Source: Dromiciops gliroides (taxonomy: Eukaryota > Chordata > Mammalia > Microbiotheria > Microbiotheriidae). Taken from it: a stretch of DNA of 64,000 bases. The notes below the pieces were generated by a model. It was not told where the DNA came from. It searched no databases and saw only the letters and a program-made list of their open reading frames with translations. Positions 1 through 11,799 of the stretch are shown here, in pieces. The first letter of the stretch is position 1. Every line of letters starts with the position of its first letter. A program made the position numbers and the translations under genes. The DNA is taken from positions 60,558,532 through 60,622,531 of the forward strand of contig NC_057861.1 in assembly GCF_019393635.1 (NCBI RefSeq), in the 5' to 3' direction.

Positions 1-36
1 CTGGTGCTTTATCCACTGCACCACCTAGCCGCCCCC
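1..36 (-). mobile_element. SINE1/WSINE1-type SINE, truncated by window edge
   Basis: Antisense head of the common SINE, ending CACCTAGCCGCCCCC. Most of it lies before the window. Confidence 0.8.
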
Positions 37-1075
37 GATAATTTTTTAAAAAACAACTTTAATAATGTTTGGGGGGAGAAATCCAAGAATAATACGTCAT
101 GACATTTGAGAGCTATGTGAAATACAAATTTCAGTGTCTGTAAATAAAAAGTTTTATTGGAACACAGCCATACTTTTTCATTTAAATATTTCTATGTCTG
201 CCATTGCACTACAATGGCAGAATTGAATGCATGAGACAGTAACTGAATATGACACTGGCATCCCTTCACACTACTTCTTGGTACACTACAAATCACAATG
301 ACACAGTTATACCTTGTCACTGTTATGTGAATTGCTATTCTGCAACATTTTATTTTTTTTATTACCAGTGCATACCCATCATGTCAAAACAGAAGAAGGG
401 GGTAACATTTTTATTACTCCTTTTTTATCTCAAGGGCAAGATTGAAATTTTCCTAATAGAAAAGAACTATTATCAAACATGAATGCCTTTAGAAGTTAGC
501 TTTCACTACATATTTGATAGTGTTTCCTTAATTTAATTTAAAATTACAACACAGAACAGCACTTATATGTAACACTTATACTATGGTAAACTCAATTCCT
601 TAGCTACTAACATTTGGATTACAGTATGAATGTTTTATACAGTTATTGTGCCATCAGAAATTAAAACAGGAAGCCAGGTCTCCATTCCCACATAAAATTG
701 CAGGGATTGTTTTCCAGCTCAAATTACAGTGCCAGCAGTATTTTTTGGACTTTGAGGCAAGTACAAAAGAAATTTCCGTATTTTAAAATCCATTTAACTG
801 TGTAATTGAGGAGTTTTTGCCTAACCTTCCAACTGTTTACAATCAGTTTTGATGATAGGGAAAGTTAAGTAAAATGTACTGCCCAAAAAAGAATTCCATT
901 TTCATTAGGAGAGCTATATTTAATAAAATTTTGTGGAAATTTGTTTTTTCTTGTCATTTAAGTATGAACATAATATTCTTGATTTTTGCCTCTTGATCCA
1001 CAAAGCCTAAAATATTGACTGTTTGCCACTTTACAGAAAAAGTTTGCTGTCCCCTTCTTTAGAACTTTATTTCCC
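37..1075. other. Intron 1, no recognised element
   Basis: AT-rich sequence with no exon. AATAAAAAGTTTTATTGGAA near 142 and short polypyrimidine runs are the only notable points. I cannot assign it to a family by eye. Confidence 0.5.
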
Positions 1076-1177
1076 TTGCTGATTTTATCAACTCTCAGAG
1101 GTTTAAATATCATGCATTTGCAGATCATTCTCAGAACTATATCCTGCCCTGACCTCTCTCCTGATTTTTGTCTTGCC

Positions 1178-1330
1178 TTTTTTTTTTTTTTTTTTGTGAG
1201 GCAATTGGGGTTAAATGACTTGGCCAGGGTCACACAGCTAGTAAGTGTTAAGTGTCTGAGGCTGGATTTGAACTCAGGTACTCCTGAATCCAGGGCCGGT
1301 GCTCTTTCTACTGCGCCACCTAGCTGCCCC
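1178..1330 (-). mobile_element. SINE1/WSINE1-type SINE in an L2
   Basis: Full-length antisense copy from the poly-T tail to CTAGCTGCCCC. CTTGCCTTTTTT before it and TTGCATTTTTTC after it mark the probable target-site duplication within L2. The family has a pol III A box near TGGCGCAGTGG and B box near GAGTTCAAATC, so it is tRNA-derived. Confidence 0.9.
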
Positions 1331-1877
1331 TTGCATTTTTTCTTATATAGTGGACATCTTAATCTGGATGTCACTTAGATATCTTAAACTCAACATGTCC
1401 AAAATTGAACTTAATATATATTTCCCCTCAAACCCTCCCTTCTTTGTAATTTTTCTATCACTATCAAGAGTACCACCATCCTTCCAGTCACATACTTGAA
1501 ACCTAAATGTGATCCTTAAATCCTTACTCTCACCCAACATAGATAATTAATGGTCATGTCCTGTCTATTTTACCTTCATAACATCTTTTGTATATGTCTT
1601 CTCTCAGACTGCCATTACTCTGCATACCCTCATCACCTCAATTCTAGGCTATTGTTGGTCTCCCTGCCTAGTCTTTTTCCCACTTAGCTATCAAATTGAT
1701 CTTTCTAAAATAAAGGTCTGATTATATCACCAGTCCTCATTCCCCTGTCAATAAACTCCAGTGATTTCCTGCTACTTCCAGGATCAAATAAAGTCTGGTT
1801 TGGCTTTTATAGTCCATCATCATCTTACCCTTCCTGTTTTTTCCAGCCTTCTTCCATCTAACTCTCCCATACCCTTA

Positions 1878-2307
1878 TGAGAAAAATCACTCCAATAACT
1901 TCTGGAACTCAGTGTTGGTGATGTGTCAGAGGCTCGTTTATTGTCATTCTCGTGAGAATGGGCCCCCTTTGTCTATCTTGTGGAGTGACCACCAAAATGG
2001 AGGCTCAAAGGCCTTTTATCTCCTAAGTCCCTAACACAACTGGCCCCTCTTTCAAGGGTCATAATCTATGTGCAGAAAACTAGCTAATTGGAATGCAGCA
2101 CTTCTTGGCCAATGGGGGAGGTGATATAGGGACAACTCTTCAATTCCTCCAGCACATGGACACAGCTCAGGAGCAGATCTAATTGCAACCAGCCTAGGGT
2201 TTCCCCCAATCATGTGACCTTGTTTGTTGGAGGTAGGGGGGAGGAGAAGCAGACCGCTCTCCTCAAACAGGTCAGGATTGAGAGGAGACCAGTACCCATT
2301 TCCTCAC
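1878..2307 (-). mobile_element. Solo LTR fossil, antisense, inserted in an L2
   Basis: About 430 bases interrupt an otherwise continuous L2 copy. Read on the minus strand the segment has a TATA-like GATAAAAGG, then an AATAAA signal within GACAATAAACGAGCC, the usual order of U3/R features in a retroviral LTR. ACCCTTA (1871) and ACCCTCA (2308) flank it as a probable target-site duplication, with near TG and CA ends. No internal retroviral region is present. An ERV1/gamma-like origin is a guess. Confidence 0.7.
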
Positions 2308-2773
2308 ACCCTCAAGTGTATATACTCTGTGATCCAGTGACACTAGCTTCTTTGTTTTCAATTTCACATTACACTTATTCTCTACAATGGACATTTCTAT
2401 TGGGCTAGAACTCTCCCATTTCATCTTTGCTTCCTGGCTTTCCTGGCTTCTTAAATCCCCAGCTAAAATCTCCCCTAATGCAAGAAGACTTTACCAATCC
2501 CCCTTAATTCTGGTAGTACCTGCTCTCTGTGATTATTTCCAGTTTGTCCTGTATATTTTGTTTGTGTATAGTTGTTTTCATGTCTCCTCCCCATTAGAAT
2601 GTAAGCTTGAGTAGACCTCTTTTTTGCACATTGCACAGTGCCTGGCACATATTAAATATACTTGATAAATGGTGAACCAGAACCCTGGGTTCTCAGAGGT
2701 TGTGGAAGATCCCATCAACCTGAAAATTTTCACATTCAGGATTGTTAGGATAGTTAAAAGTAGAGGGTTATAA

Positions 2774-3470
2774 TCAATAAACATTTGTTTAGTGCCTACT
2801 ATGTACCAGGTACTGTGTTAAGCTCTAGGGATACAAAAAAAAAATGTTTAAAAATGATACTCTCTGGTTTTCAAGGAGCTTATTATTTAAAGGGGGAGAC
2901 AACATGCTGACAAATATATATAGGCTATAACATCAAAGGGAAAGCACTAGAATTTAGAAGAGTTGAAAAAGGTTTCCTTTAAAAGATAAGATTTAGTGAC
3001 AGGACTTAGAGGAAGCCAGCAGGCAGAGTGGAGGAGGGAGAGCATAGGGTATAGCCAGAGAAAATGTGCAGACTTGAGAGATGCAATGTCTTGTTTGTGG
3101 AACAGCCAGTGTCATGGAATTGTAGAGGATTTGATGGGAAGTAAGGTGTAAGAAGACTGGGAAAAGGTATGTATAAGGGGAGGGAGGTGTGTCTTAAATT
3201 ATGAAGAGATTTGAATGCCAAACAGAGGGTTTGTATTGGCTCCTGGAGTCAATAGGTTGCTCCTGGAGTTTATGGAATATGGTTGGAGGCTAGGGGTTGG
3301 GGTGGTGGTAGGGTGTGTGTGACATGGTTGGACCTGTGTCAGCCACTTTTGTGGCTGAATAGAGGATAGATGGAGTTTGGAGAGACTTGAAGTAGACAGA
3401 GCCACCAACCGCCTAATGCATTAGAGTAATGTCAGTGTCAAAGGAGTAAAGGTACCTTATCTTAGGGAAG
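2774..3470 (-). mobile_element. L2-type LINE fragment, antisense
   Basis: Begins AATAAACATTTGTTTAGTGC and CTACTATGTACCAGGTACTG, the reverse complement of an L2 tail. It continues through AAGGAGCTTATTATTTAAAG, GGGAGAGCATAGGGTATAGC and GTGACATGGTTGGACCTGTG. It abuts the sense L2 ending near 2675. Family assignment is from memory. Confidence 0.65.
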
Positions 3471-3589
3471 AGGTCAAATCAACAGGCAAAGATCCCTTGC
3501 CTGTGCAGAGTAAAATTTTTAGCACAAATAAATGTTACACATTGTTACACCTTTCCTGATTTATTGATATGTTGTCCAATTTTTAACTT

Positions 3590-4130
3590 TTATTACTTAT
3601 TTTTAACATTCTTAAATATTTTTTTTGAGTTCTAAGTTTTCTCCGAATCATTGAGAAGGCAAGAAATATTACGTCAGTTATACATCTGAAATCATGCAAA
3701 ACATTTCCATACTAGTCATGTTGTCTAAAAGGGGCGGGGGGAGACAAAAATAAAGTGGAAAAAATTACACTTCACTTTGCACTCAAAGTTCATCATTTCT
3801 CTTCTGGAGGTAGTTAGCATTTTTCATCATGAGTCCTTTGGAATCATCTTAGATTGTTGTATTGATCAGAGTACTCTAAGTCTTCCACAGTTGATCATTG
3901 TTAAGAACATTTCTCTCACTTTGTACAGTATGTGGTTTTTAATTCTTTTGCTTTAATATGTTTCAGTTGTTTTCCTAATATTGAATTGTCCTTGTATCCC
4001 TGGTAAAAGTCAGCTTGATTATAGTGAATTATTTTTGGAATAAGATTTTATTTATTTAAATTGATTTCTTTCCATTATTTGGTTCTCTTTCTTTGCTTTA
4101 TCCTTCCCTGTTTTAAATATTGGAACTATG
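3590..4130 (-). mobile_element. Marsupial L1 3'-end fragment, antisense
   Basis: Contains CATTGAGAAGGCAAGAAATA, CATGCAAAACATTTCCATAC, TTTTTCATCATGAGTCCTTT and related phrases that recur near 32 kb, 34.8 kb and 62.6 kb in this window. In marsupials these lie antisense to the L1 3' region. Confidence 0.65.
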
Positions 4131-4319
4131 TTTGTTAGGGTGGTTTTCTTCTAGAGTAATTTGTGAAATGTAGATATTATATTTTTTACTTGAATTGTGA
4201 TTTGAAGAAAGCTAAAGATTCTTTGGATTGCAAGAAAGGAAGGAATAAATTTCAGAGCATTCTCCCTCCCTTCTCTCCCCCCCCCCCCCCCGCCATTCTT
4301 TTTAAGAATGTGTATTGGC

Positions 4320-4770
4320 AGGAGATGAAATGCTCTGTACTAGATGTAGCTTGTAGCAGAAAATTTTGTCTAAAAGGGACAATGTGGAAATGGGAGTAAT
4401 TTGGAATTGGACTGAAATAGGATAGATGGCAGCCAAATTGTAAAGGACTTTTTATGCCAGGCTGATATATTTGTATTCTGTCCCAGAAGTAGTAGGCACT
4501 AGGAAACTTGAAAATTTTTGAAAAGGGTAGTGACATGGTGATTACATATATTTTCAGAATTTGGTGACTGGTTTGATATAGAAGAATGAGAGAAGAGTCA
4601 AGAATGACCTCAGTTTTGAGTCTTGGTGACTAAAAGGATTATTGTGTCCTTACCAGAAATAGAGAAATTTCTAGTGGGTAAAATTTAATGAGTTAGTTCT
4701 GTTTTAGAACGTGTTTAATCTGAGCTATCATGGAACATGCTGGAAATTTATCAGAGCCTGGATTCACATT
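4320..4770 (-). mobile_element. Probable old L2-type fragment, antisense
   Basis: ATAGGATAGATGGCAGCC, GGGTAGTGACATGGTGATTA and GAGAAGAGTCAAGAATGACC resemble the antisense L2 interior seen at 2774 to 3470 and 12880 to 13640. Strongly diverged. Confidence 0.4.
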
Positions 4771-4859
4771 CCTGACTCATTTTTTTCACTCTTCCAGTGT
4801 GTCCTAAGGACAATAATTTAAATTGTATGTGTGTATATTAACTTAAATGAGTTATAATG

Positions 4860-4985
4860 TCACTGAGATTCTATTTCCTGGTCTGTAAAATGAGAATAAT
4901 GCTTTTTTCTATGGCATCTCATGGGTATATTTGTGAGGATCAAATAAGATAATATACAAGAAACCACCATACAAATATACATATC
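4860..4985 (+). mobile_element. MIR/THER SINE fragment
   Basis: GGTCTGTAAAATGAGAATAA followed by TTGTGAGGATCAAATAAGAT is the 3' half of a MIR-type core SINE. Confidence 0.6.
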
Positions 4986-5031
4986 TTACTCTGCCTCTGA
5001 ATATCTTCTTATAGTAGCTACTCATCTGACA

Positions 5032-5520
5032 TTTTTTTAGTTGAGTTAAGCGTTTTATTTAATGTTTCAAGGAAAAAAAAACCATTCAGTTAAACAGACC
5101 AAAGCCCATGTCACCATCAGACTTCTTGGATTTTTCTCTTTTTGCTGCTTCTTTCTTCTCAGCTGGAGCAGCACCTCCAGCAGGGGCAGCATCACCAGTT
5201 GCTGGGACAGGTCCACCAACTCCTACATTGCAGATGAGACTTGCAGTGTTTACGGTTGTTCAGGGCCTTTGCAAGTAATCCAGGCCAGAACAATTCAACA
5301 TTTACACCTGCTGCTTTAATGAGGGCATTAATTTTATCCTCCCTGACTGTAACCTCATCATCGTGAAGGATGAGAGCAGAGTAGATGCACACGAGCTCGG
5401 AGACAGCCATTTTGGGAGATGGATGAGGAGAGACTTGTTTGTAGTGGTGCTAGTCACTGGCTGAAGTGAGGATTCACCCCAATGCAGCCTTAGCTTCCAA
5501 GGGAAGAACCGAGCACCTTA
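5032..5520 (-). pseudogene. RPLP1: Processed pseudogene of ribosomal protein P1
   Basis: Read on the minus strand this is an intronless, near full-length RPLP1 cDNA copy. The 5' UTR (AAGGTGCTCGGT, GGAAGCTAAGGCTGC, GACTAGCACC) lies at about 5450 to 5520 and the ATG at 5410. The protein starts [20 protein letters not shown] and runs to [17 protein letters not shown]. One extra C in the codons after AKAL shifts the frame; the other frame then continues [28 protein letters not shown] and a C-terminus resembling SDDDMGFGLFD. An AATAAA-type signal and a short A tail (T run at 5032 to 5038) follow. CTGACA at 5026 and again at 5521 is a candidate target-site duplication. It lies in BRD4 intron 1, antisense. 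RPLP1 is a ribosomal stalk protein; this copy should be inactive. Confidence 0.93.
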
Positions 5521-5537
5521 CTGACAAAGACAACTCT

Positions 5538-5684
5538 GTTTTTTGGTTTTTGTTTTGCAGGGCAATTAGAGTTAAGTGACATGTCCAGGGTCACACAGCT
5601 AGCATGTGTCTGAAGCTGGATTAGAACTCAGGTCTTCCTGAATCCAGGACCGGTGCTCTATCCACTGCACCACCTAACTGCACC
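5538..5684 (-). mobile_element. SINE1/WSINE1-type SINE next to the RPLP1 pseudogene
   Basis: Antisense copy (GGCAATTAGAGTTAAGTGAC to CACCTAACTGCACC), beginning about 18 bases past the 5' end of the RPLP1 pseudogene. More diverged than most copies here. Confidence 0.85.
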
Positions 5685-5854
5685 AGATGTTTATTTTTAG
5701 TATTCTGTTTTATAGAACAACACCTTGCCTTTCCTACCAATTGTGTATGCTCTAGGTGGCCAAGAACCTCTTGGTTATCTTTGTATTTCTCAAAATGACT
5801 TTCATGGGAATGTGTTCAGTAAATATTCATTTTAAATAAATATGGAATTAAGTT

Positions 5855-5920
5855 CTTTCTTTCCTTTCTTTCTTCTTCCTCCCTCCCTTCCTTCCTCCCT
5901 TCCTTCCTTCCTTCCTTCCT
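5855..5920. repeat. TTCC/TTTC simple repeat
   Basis: Polypyrimidine microsatellite of CTTT, CCTT and TTCC units. ORFs across it on both strands are low complexity. Confidence 0.9.
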
Positions 5921-6499
5921 GGCATTTCTATTTTGAAGTAACAAAAGGCAATTGTATAACAGTAATAGTGGTACAAGGCTTTGATTTGGCCCCACACAAC
6001 TATGAAGACCAGAAGCATGAATATACAGCCCAAAAAGTATAATCAGTAGTGTTGATGGCTTTCACAGGTTTCTTTATTTCCTAGTAATCTGTCCCCTTAC
6101 TGACTTAGTACATTTCTGTAAATAATATATAGTCCCTCTCCCCACCCACTCCCCCTTTTCAGATTTTTTGATGAGAGAAAATGTATCAGAATTATTCTAA
6201 AGAACCTGTGAATGACACAATATAATGATTGTCAATGTCAACATTTCCTCCATTCATGTGATTCTCATCCTTGTGTTTATTTTACTCTTCCAAGAAAGAT
6301 CTGCCAGCATACAGAAGGGTTTATTCTTCTTATTCTTTTAGCATTTGGGGTATGTTACTACGATATCTTTTTTCTGTCATCACATTGGCTGTGTTTAAAA
6401 ATATACATATCATTCTCTACCTCAAGTTCATTTTCTTTGTACCAGGAGGTAGATAGTAGGATGTTTCTTTATCAGTACTCTGGAATTGGCAGTTAATCA

Positions 6500-7200
6500 T
6501 TGCATGAACTCCTTCAAGCTTTCTTTAAAATGTTGCTGTATAAATTTTTATTGGGGTTCTGCTCACATCACCGTTTCAGTTCATATTAACGTCCTCAGGT
6601 TTTTCTGAAATCATCTCTATCATAATTTCTTAATGTTCAATATCATGTTACTTGTTAGCCTAATTTGTCTAGCCATTCCACAATCTTGGGTACCCTCTCA
6701 GATTCCAGTTTTTGGCTGTAAGAAAAAGATCCACTGCTATAAAAATTTCTGTATGAATGAAACCTTTCCTACTCCTTTGATCTAGTGGTGGTCAAAACTT
6801 AGCTTTTGAGGCTAAGATCAGTTATTTCACTCATCAGATTTGTAAAGTCATTTAGAATTTTGCTCACTTTGCTTTGTTATTGTGAATATTATGTAAATTG
6901 TTCTCCATTTCATACAGGTCCTCAAGATTTTCTCTGCATTCTTCATGGTTGTCGTTTTTATGACACAAAACATATAATTACATTTATATGATACAGTTTG
7001 CTCAGCCATTCTGTATTCTGTGCATCCATATCTTTCCCTGTAAAGTACAACACACATGTGATTCAGCCTGTTCTTGTAGTCATTTCTACTGAGTTTATTG
7101 CCTATCTATAAGTGTTCAGTACTGTCACAAAATCTATGAAAATTTCTGCTTTTCCTAAGCTACATTTATTAGTTAAATATGGAGCAATTTGATCATTACC
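6500..7200 (-). mobile_element. Diverged L1 3'-end, antisense
   Basis: CTCAGGTTTTTCTGAAATCA, CTAGCCATTCCACAATCTTG and AAGATCCACTGCTATAAAAA follow the order of the antisense marsupial L1 3' region. The second part, near 6890 to 7060, repeats the motif weakly. Confidence 0.5.
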
Positions 7201-7224
7201 GTAGAGGCATAGCCCTATAGATTT

Positions 7225-7403
7225 GGGGGAGGGGCAGGGCAATGAGGGTTAAGTGACTTGCCCAGGGTCACACAGCTAGTAAGTGTCAAGTGTCTGAGGC
7301 TGGATTTGAACTCAGGTCCTCCTGAATCCAAGGCCAGTGCTTTATCCATTGCGCCACCTAGCTGCCCCTTGTATTTTTTTTAATATATTATTATTATTTT
7401 TTT
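7225..7403 (-). mobile_element. SINE1/WSINE1-type SINE with an extra T-rich head segment
   Basis: The antisense SINE body ends at 7368. The duplicated target AGCCCTATAGATTT (7211 and 7404) encloses a further 35-base T/A-rich stretch at the SINE head. The tail side is G-rich (GGGGGAGGGG) with no poly-T. Confidence 0.85.
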
Positions 7404-7508
7404 AGCCCTATAGATTTTAAGGTTGTTCCGTCTGTATGATAAAATTATTGCTTAATGTAGATGGACCTCTAAGGTCCCTTCTGACTCAAGTTAAACTTTA
7501 ATTACTAG

Positions 7509-7898
<390 letters not shown>

Positions 7899-8069
7899 TG
7901 AACATTTTCAGCTTGCCACATTTTGGCCAGTTAAAACAACTAGATTGGTTATTCTGTATTTATTCCTTGGCTCTTTCTCAGAGAAACACTTGATGTTGTC
8001 TAAGAATTTAGAAGTTTGGCCCTATTTATCTGAGTGGTTTTAGGGTGGCTTTCAAGGCGCTGTATTAAT

Positions 8070-9620
8070 CAACAAACATTTACTCCTCTATGTCAGACAT
8101 TTTTCTAGGCATCAGAGATAAGAAACAGGTGTTATACAAAATGATGCTATTATCAAAGCTTCTTGGACTTTAATGGTGCTTACAATTCTAATTGGAGAGT
8201 CAAAATGTATTTACAAAGTAAAATACAAAGTAACAATGAGTTAGTTTGGGAGGGAATCTATTAGCAGTTGTTTGTAAGAGTTCATATAGAAGCTGTCACT
8301 AGAACTGTATCTCAATTGAAAAGAGGTATTCTATGAAATGCAGGTGAAGAGGGAGTTCAAACCTGGAATAGCTAACAACCACTGTAAATCCAGAGATGGG
8401 AGATTGTATGAGGAACCAGTGAAAAGGCCAGTTGGCTGGAGTACAGTGTGCCCAGTGAGCCTAGAAGGATGGTTGAGGCATTGTTATGAAGGGCATTCGC
8501 AGACAAACAAAGGAGTTTATATTTTAATTTAGAAGCAATAGGGGAACTTCTAGAATTGATTGAGTAAGAGGATAACATGGTCAGATTTGTGCACAGTAAA
8601 AATAACTTTTTCAGCAATATGCCCAGTGGTCTAGAATGGTTAAAGATGCTGAGAACAATTAGGAGGCTGTTGCAGCAATCTAAGCAAGAGGTGATTAGGA
8701 TGTGAACTAAAGTAGTAACTATTTTAGTTGAGAAGGGGATGGATGTGAGAAGATGTTGGTAGAAACAGCAAGATTTATCAACTAATTAGATGTATGGGGT
8801 GAAGATGGGTGAGAAGATGGTTCCATGCTTATGAACCTAGGATATTGGAAGGGTGATGTTGCCTTCAACAGAAATACTGAAGTTTTGAAAAGGGGAGACT
8901 CTGCTGGAAAGAAGTTAATTAGTTTTAATTTTAGACATATTTGCTTTGCTTGGGGGATACATCTATCCTGAAATGTGAAGTTCTTGGGGAGAGACTGGAG
9001 CTTGAATCCTCTCTATAGTGATAATAGTTAAATGTGAACTCATGAGTAAATTAAGAAAGAACCCGAGACAAGACAAGGCCTAGGACAGAACCTTGGCTAG
9101 CATCCACAATTAGTATCTGTACATGAATGATGAGCCAGAAAAGGGATGGAGAAGGAGCATACAGGTAGGAGAATAAGGAAAACATTTGTTTCATGTATAC
9201 CTAGATAGGAGATAGTGGTCATACCTAAGAAGAGAGGGAGAGGTGGTCAGCAGTCTCAAATGCAGCAAATAGATTGAAAAGGACATGGCCTGAGAAAAGA
9301 CCATCCAATTTTGCAATTTGGTGCATCATTGCTAATTTTAGAAAGAGCAGTATCAGTTGAATGTTGAGCTTAGAAACCAAATTTCAAAATAAGGAGTGAG
9401 AGGAGGGGGTTGGAAGCAGCAACTATAAATAGCCTTTTCTTAGGAGTAAGAAAGGGAGGAGAGATGATAACTTGTAAGGGTGGTAGAATCGAACAAAGGT
9501 TTTTAAGGTTAGAGAGGACTTGGACATATTTGAAAGGCAGTAGGGAAAGAAATAGGAAACAGGAAAGGGGTAGATTAAGGTTCCAGTCTCTTGGAGAAAG
9601 TGGGAGGGTATGGAGAGTGA
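8070..9620 (-). mobile_element. Long diverged L2-type fragment, antisense
   Basis: Starts TCAACAAACATTTACTCC and includes GAACCAGTGAAAAGGCCAGT, GAGGATAACATGGTCAGATT, AGGCTGTTGCAGCAATCTAA and ATAGGAGATAGTGGTCATAC. The order matches other antisense L2-type copies here. Family from memory. Confidence 0.5.
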
Positions 9621-9629
9621 ATTCTTGAG

Positions 9630-10080
9630 AATATTGTTATCAATAGCACCGAGGCATGAAAATGAAAACAGAAAAAAATGAAAAGAGACAGTGTTCTGTT
9701 AGAATTGTAAATAATCTTTTTTATGTTTTCCTATGACTGTTGCTTTGGTTTATATTGTGTGATTTGCTGAGAACTCTTATGGTTTTACTACATTTTCCTC
9801 GTTTACATCCATGCAGATGTTTCCTGGCAGTGATAAGCAGGAACAAAAAAAGCCCAGGCAGGAAAGCTTTTCTTTGTATTTTAGGTCAAGGTGTTTTCCC
9901 TTCCTGGTTATTGTATGATCTCTTTTTTCAGGATACAGAGAAGTAGGATCCTAAGAGCTTGTGTTCTGTGTTAGCAACTCTGACAACCCAGAGAGGATAG
10001 GACTCTTTCTTTTTTAGTTGTATTGAAATCTTTTAGTTTAACAACAGCCATTGTTGAATATTTCTCACTCTACCTTTCAT
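9630..10080. other. Intron 2, no recognised element
   Basis: Unassigned intronic sequence without exon-like or repeat signatures that I can support. Confidence 0.4.
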
Positions 10081-10500
10081 TGTATTTTCATCTTTTCTTT
10101 GAGGTCAGGGTCATTAATAGTATACAGTATTCATTTATTTTCCTTCATATTATTGTAGTAACTGCAAATTCAGGTTTGTTAGTCTGCGTATTTAATACTA
10201 ATCTTAATATATTCCTCTGAGTTCTTCATTTTTATATCATATTTCATCATTCTTATAATACAATATGTTTTGCCATTCTACAGTTCTTAAGCACCCACTT
10301 GTTCCACAAAATTTGTACTTATGCAGACATATACACACATGCACATGCACACACATGTATGACTTTTTGTATTGGAGATCTTTAAAATGTATAACCAGCA
10401 GTAGAATCACATGATTGAAGGGTGTGAAGAGTTTAAACACTTTTTTTTTAACCTAATTCCATATTTTATGGAATGATCACCATCAGTATGTAACACCATA
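10080..10500 (-). mobile_element. Diverged L1 3'-end, antisense
   Basis: Phrases such as TTTGCCATTCTACAGTTCTT and CACATGATTGAAGGGTGTGA fit a decayed antisense L1 3' end with a short CA-rich patch at 10330. Confidence 0.4.
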
Positions 10501-10700
10501 AAGTCTGTAAGAGTTTATGTTTTCTCAGCCTGAGAGCCATTCTTAATTGAAAAGGAAAAGCTAAAATTATCAGGCAGTAAAAAAGGAGAAGGAGGTAGTC
10601 AATGGAAATTGTTTACTTGGGGGCAAGCTTCAAGTAAGAGAATATATGACACTATGAGAAAGACTTTGGGAGAAATCTATTGGGACAAAAGTTGTGGGTG

Positions 10701-10863
10701 TTTGTTTTTTGTTTGTTTGTTTGTTTTGGTGAGGCATTTGGGGTTAAGTGACTTGCCCTGGGTCACACAGCTAGTAAGTGTTAAGTGTCTGAGGCCATAT
10801 TTGAACTCTGGTCCTCCTGAATCCAGGGCCAGTGCTCTATCCACTGCGCCACCTAGCTGCCCC
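10701..10863 (-). mobile_element. SINE1/WSINE1-type SINE
   Basis: Antisense full copy with a GTTT-repeat tail. GTGGGTGT before and ATGGGTGT after suggest the target duplication. Confidence 0.9.
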
Positions 10864-11084
10864 ATGGGTGTATTTTTAACCCCCTAATGGGTAAAAGTTT
10901 TTTTCCCCCCTCCATATAGGAATTTGTTTATGGTACCAGAGGGTGCTGTTCCTTCATTCACTTTCGTATTGCCGGTCTATTATTTTTTAAAGCATTTTGT
11001 GTAACAGTTTTCCCTATAAAAGATACTTAACTATAGGTTCCATAAGCAGTTCTGTAAAACATAATCTTCCCTCTGTTTATTATC

Positions 11085-11245
11085 TCCAACTTTATATAAC
11101 TTGTTTGTATATGGTTGTTGTTTTTTTACCCCCTCCATTAGATTATGAGTAGAAGGTACAACCTATTTTTGCTTTTTTATCCCTAGTACTTCCTAGCACA
11201 CAGTAGGCACTTAATAAATCCTTATTAACTTGACTTCTCTACTGT
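11085..11245 (+). mobile_element. L2 3' terminus
   Basis: ACTTGTTTGTATATGGTTGT, CTCCATTAGATTATGAGTAG and AGCACACAGTAGGCACTTAA are the classic L2 tail. Confidence 0.7.
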
Positions 11246-11264
11246 TAGCTATCCCAAAGAGGTC

Positions 11265-11540
11265 ATAGGTGAGGGAAAAGATATGTACAAGAATATTTAT
11301 AGCAGCTCTTTTTGTTAATTTGAATAACTAGAAACAGTTGGTGCCTGTTGATTGGTAGATGACTGAACAAATTGGTATATTAATACCCTGGAATTCTGGT
11401 GCTATGAGAAATGAGGAATATGACAGATTGAGAGAAATATGGAAAAATTTATATGACCTAATAAAGTGAATTTACTAGAACAGGAGATTATGTTTCATGA
11501 TGATCAGAGTAATATAAAGGTTATGACTAAATTAGAGCAA
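11265..11540 (+). mobile_element. L1 ORF2 3'-end fragment, sense
   Basis: AATATTTATAGCAGCTCTTT, TGATTGGTAGATGACTGAAC and GTGCTATGAGAAATGAGGAA parallel the end of marsupial L1 ORF2. Confidence 0.65.
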
Positions 11541-11799
11541 CAGAGAGTTAGTGTAACTTCAGCAAATTTTATAATGAAGTATGCTGTCTACCTTGAAAAA
11601 AGCAAATGTGGACAGAGGGGCAGAAACAGACCACTAGAATACATATCCAAATATATTGGTTCATTGTTTTCTTATACACAGAACAAATAATTTTCTTATA
11701 GGAGATGGTTTCTACTTTGAATTTTAGATGGAGGCTGGGGGGTGGGGGGTTGGTGGTGCACCAGTAAAGCATTTTAAAACTTTCACAGTACGGAAGGTA

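Larger units (their letters stand above)
1076..2675 (+). mobile_element. L2-type LINE 3' region, interrupted by a SINE and a solo LTR
   Basis: The segments 1076 to 1177, 1331 to 1877 and 2308 to 2675 read in order as an L2 3' end in sense orientation: AACATGTCCAAAATTGAACT, then the CTAAAATAAAGGTCTGATTA region, then the terminal AATGTAAGCTTGAG and CAGTGCCTGGCACATATTAA. The family is named from memory. Two younger insertions split it. Confidence 0.75.

Noticed and set aside
1076-1378. Recurrent peptide of about 45 residues (TQLVSVKCLR, ESRAGALSTAPPSCP and its reverse-strand partner GGAVDRAPALDSG) in many ORFs
   Set aside because: It is the translation of the SINE on either strand, not a gene family.
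5855-5920. Tandem units resembling a CRISPR-like or satellite array
   Set aside because: Plain TTCC microsatellite with no spacers.
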